Shown here: one piece after another, positions 24,441 through 31,965 of the stretch
Layout: each line of letters begins with the position of its first letter
Numbering within the stretch: position 1 is the stretch's first letter
NCBI GenBank assembly: GCA_963588595.1
Contig: CAVAIA010000052.1
Span: 1 to 47,019 of the forward strand
Direction: 5' to 3'
From: Phoenicibacter sp963588595
GTDB lineage: Bacteria > Actinomycetota > Coriobacteriia > Coriobacteriales > Eggerthellaceae
DNA length: 47,019 nt
Notes under the pieces: model-generated
Told to the model about the DNA's origin: nothing
The model's input: only the letters and a program-made list of their open reading frames with translations
The model's database searches: none
Made by a program: the position numbers and the translations under genes

Positions 24441-25245
24441 CCCAATGCTTAAAATTCAAAATTTAAAGAAAACATTCAATCCAGGAACTGCAGTTGAACA
24501 TAGGGCTCTTTGCGAAATTGACCTTGAATTAAACGACGGTGAATTCGTTTGCATCGTTGGAAGCAATGGCGCTGGAAAATCAACACTATTTAATTGCATT
24601 GCAGGTTCCACCTTTCCAGATGCAGGCCGAGTTGAGCTCGCAGGCAAAGACATCACTTTCACTCAAGACTTCAAGCGTGCTCGAGATTTATCTAGAGTTT
24701 TTCAAGATCCCCTTTTAGGAACTTGTCCCAATTTGACAGTTGCAGAAAATATCTCTCTTGCGCTTGGAAGGTCGACTCATCAAAACCCTCTGTCCTTTGC
24801 CCTGTCAAGCAAGTCTTGCTCCTACATTCAAGAAGTTCTTTCGAAATTTAACGCAGGACTTGAAAATCGCCTCGACACCAAAGTTGGAACCTTAAGCGGT
24901 GGGCAACGTCAAACAGTTTGCTTGTTGATGGCAGTAATCGGAAAACCAAAGTTACTACTTTTAGACGAACACACGGCAGCCCTTGACCCACAAGCAACAA
25001 AGCGTGTTATGGACATGACAAGAGAAGCCATTTCTTTGAACAACACAACAACTTTGATGATTACCCACAACATGGAAGAGGCTCTTGAAAATGGAACACG
25101 AACAATCGTTATGCATGAAGGACGAATCGTTGCTGATGTAAAAGGCGAAGAGCGGAAAAACATGAAGGTTGAGGAATTGATTGCGCTGTTCCAAGCTAAA
25201 ACGGGCGAAGCTCTTCGCGACGATAAAATTTTATTAACACAATAA
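24433..25245 (+). CDS. ABC importer ATP-binding protein
   Basis: A 270-residue ABC ATPase powering the upstream importer. Walker A is GSNGAGKST (about 43-51), the signature is LSGGQRQ, Walker B is LLLDEHTAALDP and the H-loop is ITHNMEEAL. Its start overlaps the permease end and is preceded by AGGAGG with 7 nt spacing, so translation is coupled. LivF/TrpZ-like ATPases of this length are the closest type. Confidence 0.93.
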   Translation: MNSPMLKIQNLKKTFNPGTAVEHRALCEIDLELNDGEFVCIVGSNGAGKSTLFNCIAGSTFPDAGRVELAGKDITFTQDFKRARDLSRVFQDPLLGTCPNLTVAENISLALGRSTHQNPLSFALSSKSCSYIQEVLSKFNAGLENRLDTKVGTLSGGQRQTVCLLMAVIGKPKLLLLDEHTAALDPQATKRVMDMTREAISLNNTTTLMITHNMEEALENGTRTIVMHEGRIVADVKGEERKNMKVEELIALFQAKTGEALRDDKILLTQ

Positions 25246-25254
25246 CAAAATCAA

Positions 25255-25263
25255 TGTTATAAT
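25255..25263 (+). promoter_or_regulatory. Extended -10 promoter for infC-rpmI-rplT
   Basis: TGTTATAAT is a TGn extended -10 box, 13 nt after the end of the importer ATPase gene. It would start a leader of about 185 nt before infC. No convincing -35 is seen. Confidence 0.5.
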
Positions 25264-25455
25264 TACATCCGCTTTAAAGTAGGCAAGCCGCCTCACCTTG
25301 TATGCGTTCTTTAGCGTGCGGGTCAAACAAGTTAATAACGAATTTAAAATCGACTTTTTAAAAGTTTGTTTTTGAATCCTGCTTAAAATTTGAGGCTTGC
25401 TTATTTATCAGCAAGCTTTTTTTATTGTTTTTTATTTAGAAAGTAGGTGGTTATA
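25264..25455 (+). promoter_or_regulatory. infC leader attenuator (L20-leader-like)
   Basis: The leader has a terminator hairpin just before infC and, about 110 nt upstream, a GCAAGCC segment (25283-25289) exactly complementary to GGCTTGC (25394-25400), the 5' arm of that terminator. This is antiterminator/terminator geometry. Firmicute infC-rpmI-rplT operons are controlled by an L20-binding leader of this kind. L20 binding here is inferred from context only. Confidence 0.55.
25395..25424 (+). terminator. Rho-independent terminator in the infC leader
   Basis: GCTTGCT (25395-25401) pairs with AGCAAGC (25410-25416) around an 8-nt loop and is followed by seven T residues. It ends about 30 nt before the infC start, so it can act only as an attenuator of this operon or as a terminator for the upstream importer. 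Confidence 0.75.
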
Positions 25456-26070
25456 ATAGCAAAGCCAGAGCCGAGGCTCAACGAAGAGATCACTTGTCCA
25501 AGTTGTCGTTTGATCGATTATGAAGGAAACCAACTTGGCGTTTATCAAATCAACGAAGCCTTGAGGGTTGCCGAAGAAGCTGGCTATGACCTCGTCGAAA
25601 TTGCTCCAGAAGCCAATCCTCCAGTTTGTCGTGTTATGAATTATGGCAAGTTTAAGTATGAACAAGCCATGAAAGCGAAACAAGCAAAAAAGAATCAAAC
25701 TCGCATTGAAGTTAAAGAAATGAAGTTTCGCCCAAAAATCGACGTTGGGGATTATGAAACAAAAAAGAGACATGTTATTCGTTTCTTAAATGACGGCAAT
25801 AAAGTGAAGATAACGATCATGTTTAGAGGACGAGAGATGGCTCACCCAGAGCAGGGCATCTCAATCCTTGAGCGGTTGGCCGACGACTTAGCAGAAATCG
25901 CAGTTGTTGAATCGAGCCCAATAATGGAAGGAAGAAACATGCATATGACAATTTCTCCTTCTGGAAAAGTTGGAACAAAAAAGCAGGCAACGATGAGCAG
26001 AAAAGCTCAAAAAGCAGAAAAACAAAGGCAACAAGCAGCTGAAAAGAACAAAGTAGCTGCCAAAAATTAA
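25456..26070 (+). CDS. infC: Translation initiation factor IF-3
   Basis: Binds the 30S subunit, blocks premature 50S joining and proofreads start codons. The N-terminal domain has RLNEEITCPSCRLIDYEGNQLGV and the C-terminal domain EMKFRPKIDVGDYETKKRH, both family hallmarks. The C-terminus carries a Lys/Ala/Gln-rich tail of about 30 residues beyond the E. coli length (180). There is no ATG at the start: the first candidates are GTG at 25447, which overlaps the AGGTGG ribosome-binding site (25445-25450), and ATA at 25453 or 25456. ATA at 25456 has ideal 5-nt spacing and gives a 204-residue protein. Rare start codons are typical of infC because IF-3 represses its own translation through them. Confidence 0.93.
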   Translation: MAKPEPRLNEEITCPSCRLIDYEGNQLGVYQINEALRVAEEAGYDLVEIAPEANPPVCRVMNYGKFKYEQAMKAKQAKKNQTRIEVKEMKFRPKIDVGDYETKKRHVIRFLNDGNKVKITIMFRGREMAHPEQGISILERLADDLAEIAVVESSPIMEGRNMHMTISPSGKVGTKKQATMSRKAQKAEKQRQQAAEKNKVAAKN

Positions 26071-26109
26071 AAATAAAGTTAGGTTTACTAGTTGAAGGAG
26101 GCGTAAAAG

Positions 26110-26307
26110 ATGCCAAAAATGAAAACACATCGCGGTAGTGCAAAAAGATTTCGCGTTACTGGAGGCGGAAAAATTATGAGAGCTAAAGCTTTCAAGAGCC
26201 ACATATTAACTAAGAAATCTCAAAAACGTAAGCGTAATTTCCGCAAAGAAACAGAGATGAGCGCTTCAGACGTAAAAACTGTAAAACGCAATTTAGGAAT
26301 GAAATAA
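26110..26307 (+). CDS. rpmI: 50S ribosomal protein L35
   Basis: A 65-residue basic protein of the large subunit. MPKMKTHRGSAKRFR and the HILTKKSQKRKR block are signature sequences. The AAGGAGG site is strong. It is the middle gene of the conserved infC-rpmI-rplT operon. Confidence 0.98.
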   Translation: MPKMKTHRGSAKRFRVTGGGKIMRAKAFKSHILTKKSQKRKRNFRKETEMSASDVKTVKRNLGMK

Positions 26308-26317
26308 GGAGGCGAAA

Positions 26318-26671
26318 ATGGCAAGAATTAAAAGATCAATCTCAGCAAGAAAAAAACGCCGTGAAACGCTAAAGGCTGCACGCGGATATTATGGTGCAAA
26401 ATCGCGTTCCTACAAAAATGCAAAACAGCAAGTTAGACGCTCGATGCAATATCAATATCGTGACCGTAGAAACAAAAAACGCAATTTCCGCCGCCTTTGG
26501 ATCACAAGAATTAACGCTGCAGCTAGACAAAATGGAATGAGTTATTCCACTTTTATGCACGGTTTAGAAAAAGCAGGAGTTTTATTAGACAGGAAAGCTT
26601 TGGCAGAAATTGCAGTTAGTGATCCTAAAGGGTTTAGCGAATTAGTTAAGATTGCTCAAAAAGCAAAATAA
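26318..26671 (+). CDS. rplT: 50S ribosomal protein L20
   Basis: A 117-residue protein that binds 23S rRNA early in 50S assembly; length and basic N-terminus (MARIKRSISARKKRR) are typical. In Bacillus it also binds the infC leader mRNA and represses the operon, so it is the likely effector for the attenuator upstream of infC. It starts 10 nt after rpmI with an AAGGAGG site. Confidence 0.98.
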   Translation: MARIKRSISARKKRRETLKAARGYYGAKSRSYKNAKQQVRRSMQYQYRDRRNKKRNFRRLWITRINAAARQNGMSYSTFMHGLEKAGVLLDRKALAEIAVSDPKGFSELVKIAQKAK

Positions 26672-26700
26672 CTAACTTCTATAAACTTAAAATAAATAAA

Positions 26701-26730
26701 GGACGGGTCTTGCTCGTCCTTTTTCTTTTA
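26701..26730 (+). terminator. Terminator of infC-rpmI-rplT
   Basis: GGACG (26701-26705) pairs with CGTCC (26715-26719), followed by a T-rich tail. It ends the ribosomal operon before the ABC exporter pair. Confidence 0.7.
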
Positions 26731-26796
26731 TCCTCACCAAAGTTAATATAGAATTAAATAGTAACGTTCAAAAATTCTTAAATAAGGATTCAATTT

Positions 26797-27498
26797 ATGT
26801 CTTTCGTTGAATTTGAAAATGTAAAGAAAATTTACAAAATGGGCGAAGTTGAAGTTGCCGCAGCGAACGGAATGACGTTTTCCTTTGAAGAAGGCGAATT
26901 CGTTGTTATAGTTGGGCCTAGCGGCGCTGGAAAAACAACACTTCTTAACATGCTAGGCGGCATGGACACTTGCACGTCGGGAAAAATTGTCCTCGACAAC
27001 AAAGAAATAAGTTCCCTTAGTACAAAAGAGTTAATTGATTATCGCCGCCACGACATCGGTTTTGTTTTTCAATTTTATAACCTTATTCAAAACCTAACAG
27101 CTAAAGAAAACGTTGAGCTCGCTTCTCAAATATGCAAAAATCCTCATGACCCACTCGAGGCTTTAAACCTTGTTGATTTGTCAAAGAGAGCTGATAATTT
27201 CCCTTCACAACTTTCGGGCGGAGAACAACAACGCGTTTCAATTGCCCGTGCAATAGCAAAAAACCCAAAGCTTCTTTTGTGTGATGAGCCAACGGGCGCT
27301 CTTGACTATAACACCGGCAAGGCAATTTTGAAATTACTTCAAGACACTTGCAAAAAAGAAAACAAAACAGTTGCGGTGGTGACTCATAACTCTGCATTTT
27401 GCAAAATCGCAGACCGCGTTATCCATGTTCGCGAAGGCAAAATTTCTGAATGCTCTGCAAATAAAAACCCGATGGATGCCATGAATTTAGAGTGGTAA
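26797..27498 (+). CDS. ABC transporter ATPase, MacB/LolD type
   Basis: A 233-residue ATPase with Walker A GPSGAGKTT, the signature LSGGEQQRVSIARA, Walker B LLLCDEPTGALD and H-loop VTHN, which is the pattern of the MacB/LolD/FtsE group. An AAGGA site precedes the ATG. The large FtsX-type permease starts 11 nt downstream, so the pair forms one transporter. Such pairs handle antimicrobial peptides, lipoproteins or cell-wall signals; the role here is unknown. Confidence 0.93.
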   Translation: MSFVEFENVKKIYKMGEVEVAAANGMTFSFEEGEFVVIVGPSGAGKTTLLNMLGGMDTCTSGKIVLDNKEISSLSTKELIDYRRHDIGFVFQFYNLIQNLTAKENVELASQICKNPHDPLEALNLVDLSKRADNFPSQLSGGEQQRVSIARAIAKNPKLLLCDEPTGALDYNTGKAILKLLQDTCKKENKTVAVVTHNSAFCKIADRVIHVREGKISECSANKNPMDAMNLEW

Positions 27499-27509
27499 TT
27501 TGATTTTAA

Positions 27510-30500
27510 ATGAAAGCTTTTAGGAAAGACATCCTAAGGACAATCAAAGGTTCCCTTGGGAGATTTTTAGCTATTTTCCTCATTGTCGGCTTAGGCTCAG
27601 GTTTTTATGCAGCCCTTCGCATGATATGTCCAGACATGAAAATCGCAGCAGATTCCTATTTCGATTCATCTAACATGATGGACGTTAGAATAGTCTCCAC
27701 GCTGGGTCTTGTGGAAGAAGACTTAAATGCAATAAATAACATAGACAGCGTTGAAAAAGCAACACTGGCTTATGAAACTGACATAACGGGAGAGCTTAAT
27801 GGAGACCAAGTGATAATGCGTCTTCATTCTATGACAAATGACGACTCTCTAAACACAATTGAGTTAAAGGAAGGAAGATTTCCTGCAAGCAAAGGTGAGT
27901 GTGTTATTTCTAGCGATTGCGTCATTAACACAGAGAAAAAAATTGGCGACAAAATTAACATAAAAGATTGCTCAAGCGACATCGACTCAACCCTCGCAAC
28001 AAAAGAATTAGAAATTGTTGGAGTCGTTGAAAGCCCGCTTTATGTTGACTTCGCATCCCCCGGCAGCACAACTCTAGGTTCCGGTCAACTCGAAGATTAC
28101 GCATATGTGACAAATGACACATTTGCAGATTCCTACCCCTATAATGAAATCTTTTTAACTATAAAAGGAGCTTCTGCCCTTTATTCTTATTCTGACGAGT
28201 ATTCGTCTAAAGTGGAAGCGACTTTAAATCAAATTAAAAACATAGCGCCTGAAAGAGAGCAAGCTCGCCTTAACTCTCTTAAGGATGAATCTCAAGCAGA
28301 ACTTGATAAAAGAAAACAAGAATATGAAGAGAAGAAGGCACAAACTTATGCTCAATTAGACGAAGCTCAAAACACTCTTGATTCCTCTAAAAATGAACTC
28401 GACTCCGCTAAATCTTCTTTAGATGAGGCACCAGTAGAGCTCGTCTTGGCTGAAAGAAAAATTTCAGAAGGAACTTCTCAATTAGAACAAGGGAAAAGCG
28501 CTTTAAACGAGTTAAAATCACAAAAGGCTTCTCTTGACTCTTCAATTGCAACTTTAAAAGCAGCCCTTGATTCTATGTCTCCTTCAGATCCTGAATACGA
28601 AGGAACGAAAGCCCAATACGAAGCTTTGTTAGCGCTAAACAGGCAACTGGATGCTGGAATCTCTCAAGCAGAAGCGTCCGTTGCAAGTGCGCAAGCGCAA
28701 CTCGATTCTGCTAACGCTCAATATAATGCAGCCAAACAACAATACTATAAAGGTCTTAGTGATTATCAAAATGGTCTTGATTCCTACAACCAAGGAACAG
28801 AAAGCCTTCAAACAAGCAGAAACGAAGCCGAAACGCAATTAGCCGAAGCAAAGAAAAAGCTTGATGATGCGCAAACTCAAATCGACAATCTAAAAACCCC
28901 TGAGTGGCTAATTATGGATCGCTCAAAAATTGAGAGCGCAGAATCCTACAAAACAGACGCTGAACGCGTTGATAGCATAGCTCAACTTTTTCCTCTAATT
29001 TTCTTCCTTGTTGCTGCTTTAGTTGCCTTGACAACCATGACTAGAATGATTGAGGAAGAAAGATTATATATTGGCACATACAAAGCGCTTGGCTATTCTC
29101 AACTAAAAATTGCTTCTAAATATCTTATTTATGCAGCTATAGCTTCTGCTTGCGGTGCCATTTGCGGAATATTAATTTTGTCTGAAGTCCTCCCTAACAT
29201 CATTATGGATGCTTATGGCACTATGTATCGCATGCCCCACACAACCCTTGTTCCCCTTGACATCCCTATAGCTTTGTTGTCATTTGTTGCGGGAGTTGGA
29301 ATAACTCTGCTTGTCACTTTCACTGTTGTTTTGTCGTCTTTAAGAGAATCTCCTTCAAGCTTGCTTCGTCCAAAACAAGGAAAAGCAGGAACGAAAATTC
29401 TTCTCGAAAGAGCGTCTTTTATATGGAACAAGCTTTCTTTCTCGGGAAAAGTTACTGTCAGAAACCTCATCCGCTATAAAAAGAGATCTTTAATGACAAT
29501 CATCGGAATCGGTGGCTGCACTGGTCTTTTGTTGACAGGTTTTGGATTAAATGATTCCTTAAACGACATGATAGACAAACAATATAACGAGTTGGTGAAC
29601 TATAGTGCATCTATAACGAAAGTGGACAGCCCAACTGACAGCGGCAATTTAAGCTTAGAAGCCATCATGGAAAATGACACATATGTTGCAAGTAGCGCCG
29701 AAGTGCAATCTAATCTTGTTGTCACCTCCGATGACAACAAGAACGTCCACGCCTCCTTAATCGTCCCTAAAGACTACGAATCGCTCAAAACAGTTTGGAA
29801 AATTCAAGATAGAACAACAAAAAAGGCACTAGAGGAGCCTAGCGACGGTGTCTTAGTGTGCGAAAAATTAAAAAACCTCTATAACTTGGAAGTTGGAGAT
29901 GGAATAACAATTTGCCAACAGGATAGCATGGGAAACGCCTCTAACAAGAAAATATTTGTAAAAGTCGAAGGCTTTTTTGAAAACTACCTTTTCAATTACA
30001 TTTTATGTTCGCCTTCAACCTACTCAAAACTATACGATGATAAAACTCCTGAATACAACACTTTTCTTGCAAAGACAAACAGCGATAATATAACAAATAG
30101 TGATTTTTCAACGATTTCCTTTTCTACTTCAGCTGTTAAATCCGTTTCCTTTAAAGATGAAAAAATCTCCACTTATAAAACTTCTTTATCTGCTGTAAAT
30201 ATGGTGGTGGTAGTTCTGATTGCTTGCGCCGCGCTTTTAGCGTTTATCGTTCTTTACAACTTGAACAACATCAACATTTGCGAGAGAAAAAGGGAGATTG
30301 CAACGCTTAAAGTTCTTGGGTTTACTGACCACGAAGTCACTATGTATATCTATAGAGAAACCATCATTTTAACCTTATTAGGGTGTTTGTTCGGTTTGTT
30401 ATTTGGCGTCTTTTTGGAAGGGTTTGTCGTTTCTTCTGCAGAAGGAAATTTAATGATGTTTGGTCGCGACATTCATCTTTTAAGCTACATTATTTCTAGC

Positions 30501-30596
30501 GTTGTAACCATAATATTTAGCTGCCTTGTTATGTTTGTTATGAGACGCAAGTTTAAAAAGGTAGACATGGTTGAAAGTCTTAAATCAATAGAATAA
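27510..30596 (+). CDS. Large FtsX-type ABC permease with extracellular coiled coil
   Basis: A 1028-residue permease, partner of the preceding ATPase. It has an N-terminal membrane segment (about 15-36), an extracellular globular part (about 40-245), a long Gln/Ala/Ser-rich coiled coil (about 250-475), a first FtsX core with three membrane segments (about 490-620, including MIEEERLYIGTYKALGYS), then a second membrane segment near 660, another extracellular domain and a final FtsX core (about 890-1020). The coiled coil contains imperfect short repeats of LD.A..ALN type. The mechanotransmission layout suggests work across the envelope, such as activating a wall hydrolase or moving a lipid or peptide. 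Confidence 0.88.
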   Translation: MKAFRKDILRTIKGSLGRFLAIFLIVGLGSGFYAALRMICPDMKIAADSYFDSSNMMDVRIVSTLGLVEEDLNAINNIDSVEKATLAYETDITGELNGDQVIMRLHSMTNDDSLNTIELKEGRFPASKGECVISSDCVINTEKKIGDKINIKDCSSDIDSTLATKELEIVGVVESPLYVDFASPGSTTLGSGQLEDYAYVTNDTFADSYPYNEIFLTIKGASALYSYSDEYSSKVEATLNQIKNIAPEREQARLNSLKDESQAELDKRKQEYEEKKAQTYAQLDEAQNTLDSSKNELDSAKSSLDEAPVELVLAERKISEGTSQLEQGKSALNELKSQKASLDSSIATLKAALDSMSPSDPEYEGTKAQYEALLALNRQLDAGISQAEASVASAQAQLDSANAQYNAAKQQYYKGLSDYQNGLDSYNQGTESLQTSRNEAETQLAEAKKKLDDAQTQIDNLKTPEWLIMDRSKIESAESYKTDAERVDSIAQLFPLIFFLVAALVALTTMTRMIEEERLYIGTYKALGYSQLKIASKYLIYAAIASACGAICGILILSEVLPNIIMDAYGTMYRMPHTTLVPLDIPIALLSFVAGVGITLLVTFTVVLSSLRESPSSLLRPKQGKAGTKILLERASFIWNKLSFSGKVTVRNLIRYKKRSLMTIIGIGGCTGLLLTGFGLNDSLNDMIDKQYNELVNYSASITKVDSPTDSGNLSLEAIMENDTYVASSAEVQSNLVVTSDDNKNVHASLIVPKDYESLKTVWKIQDRTTKKALEEPSDGVLVCEKLKNLYNLEVGDGITICQQDSMGNASNKKIFVKVEGFFENYLFNYILCSPSTYSKLYDDKTPEYNTFLAKTNSDNITNSDFSTISFSTSAVKSVSFKDEKISTYKTSLSAVNMVVVVLIACAALLAFIVLYNLNNINICERKREIATLKVLGFTDHEVTMYIYRETIILTLLGCLFGLLFGVFLEGFVVSSAEGNLMMFGRDIHLLSYIISSVVTIIFSCLVMFVMRRKFKKVDMVESLKSIE

Positions 30597-31124
30597 ATTT
30601 GTGAATATTCACATTCTCGAATTTAGAGAAAAACATGAATTTTTAGATTGAATTATTTGAATTTCCTAACTTATTAACATTTCAATGACCTATTGTTGTG
30701 GAAAATGTGAATAAAATTTGAAATTTGAGATTTTGTATTCAAGATTCAACGTTTTCCTAGCAAAACTTTATTAATTGCTTAATTTGTGATTAATTTGTAT
30801 GTTGATAAAATTTTACTTCAAATAAGCTATCTATCAATCTTGCTGGGCATTTCTTATAAATAACAAAAACCAATCTCCTCATTATAGAAAAAACACTAAA
30901 AAATTGTATTTTGTTTTCTGTAAAATAAAAACAAGCAGATAAACAGCGATTTTATAAAATTAGTTCAAAGTTATTAACCACAATTCTTCTAAAGTTAAGA
31001 ATTTTCATAAGTTAACTTTAACTTATCCACAATCTATGAATAATTTGTGGAAAATTCTGAATTATTCTAAAAAATTCATTCTTTTGAAGAATTCTTTAAA
31101 TATAAAGGTAAAATCAAAAGAAAT
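30597..31124 (+). other. Probable oriC, cluster of DnaA boxes
   Basis: 528 bp without a gene, very AT-rich. Boxes matching TTATNCACA exactly: 30706-30714 (minus) and 31023-31031 (plus). Boxes with one difference: 30697-30705 (minus, directly abutting 30706), 30785-30793 (minus), 30974-30982 (plus), 31046-31054 (minus) and two overlapping inverted boxes in the perfect palindrome TGTGAATATTCACA at 30600-30613. All downstream genes to the window edge point away from it. A second AT-rich gap after dnaA (33418-33688) may supply the unwinding element. Confidence 0.8.
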
Positions 31125-31910
31125 ATGGAAACTTTAACTTCAAAAAAAGAGGATTATTCATATGTGGCAGCCCCTGCCAGAATTGCTATTTATGATGATT
31201 TAAAATCTAGTCCAAAAATTATTGAAATAAAGGCGAATGAAACTAAAGAATTTATAGGTCTTCTTAGCTCAGAAGTTTATCGCTATTCAAAAGAAGCTGG
31301 AGGAAAAATAGCATATTCTGTCATAAAGCAAATTTGTGAAAATTATATTCATGCTAACTTTAAAGAAATGGTCGTTAGCATAATGGAAGAAGGAAATGTT
31401 ATTAAATTTTCTGATCAAGGACCTGGAATTGAAAACAAAGAGGCTGCTATTCTCCCTGGTTTTTCTAGTGCAAATTCAGAGATGAAAAAATATATTGATG
31501 GCGTTGGCAGCGGTCTTCCAATCGCATGTGAATATATGCAATCCTCCGCAGGCACTTTAAAAATTGAGGACAATATATCATCTGGAAGCGTTATCACCTT
31601 ATCACTTAATAAAAACAATAAAGAATCAATTTCTTTGAACTTAAAGAAAGAAAGGAAGGAAGAAAATATCTATCTTCCTTTAGTTGAAGAAATTTCATCA
31701 AGAGGCAAATTGATCCTTTCTTTTTTAAAGGAACAAAAAATCGCAGGTGTTAAAGATGTAGTGGAGCGCTACTCTTTCCCAAATTCTTCAGTGCACTCTG
31801 AATTTATAAAGTTAGAAAACTTAAATCTTGTAAAAAAAATTGGCACTAAACGCTCATTATCTCCTCTTGGAGAAAAAATTGTTGAAAATTTTGAGAGTTA
31901 TCAACAATAA
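31125..31910 (+). CDS. GHKL-type ATPase fused to a winged helix, next to dnaA
   Basis: A 261-residue protein that I cannot assign to a named family. Residues about 40-162 form a histidine-kinase/RsbW-like ATPase fold: N box ENYIHAN (72-78), G1 DQGPGI (97-102) and G2 GVGSGL (126-131) are all present. No phosphoacceptor domain, receiver or membrane segment is seen. Residues about 192-258 look like a winged helix (LILSFLKEQ, then YSFPNSSVHSEFIKLENLNLV and a basic GTKRSLSPLGEKIVE wing). An ATP-controlled DNA-binding switch or anti-sigma-like regulator would fit. It lies between oriC and dnaA, 55 bp before the dnaA ATG, and dnaA also has its own promoter. Confidence 0.8.
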   Translation: METLTSKKEDYSYVAAPARIAIYDDLKSSPKIIEIKANETKEFIGLLSSEVYRYSKEAGGKIAYSVIKQICENYIHANFKEMVVSIMEEGNVIKFSDQGPGIENKEAAILPGFSSANSEMKKYIDGVGSGLPIACEYMQSSAGTLKIEDNISSGSVITLSLNKNNKESISLNLKKERKEENIYLPLVEEISSRGKLILSFLKEQKIAGVKDVVERYSFPNSSVHSEFIKLENLNLVKKIGTKRSLSPLGEKIVENFESYQQ

Positions 31911-31930
31911 ATTTTTAAAATTGATATAAT
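31898..31930 (+). promoter_or_regulatory. dnaA promoter with overlapping DnaA box
   Basis: TGATATAAT (extended -10, TATAAT at 31925-31930) lies 35 nt before the dnaA ATG. TTATCAACA at 31898-31906 differs from a DnaA box by one base and covers the -35 position, inside the stop region of the preceding gene. This would allow DnaA to repress its own synthesis. Confidence 0.55.
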
Positions 31931-31965
31931 CTTTATTCCTCCCAAAGCACGTCTTGAAGGAATTT

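Noticed and set aside
31954..31965. TTG start adding four residues to DnaA
   Set aside because: The TTG overlaps the AAGGA site that serves the ATG at 31966.
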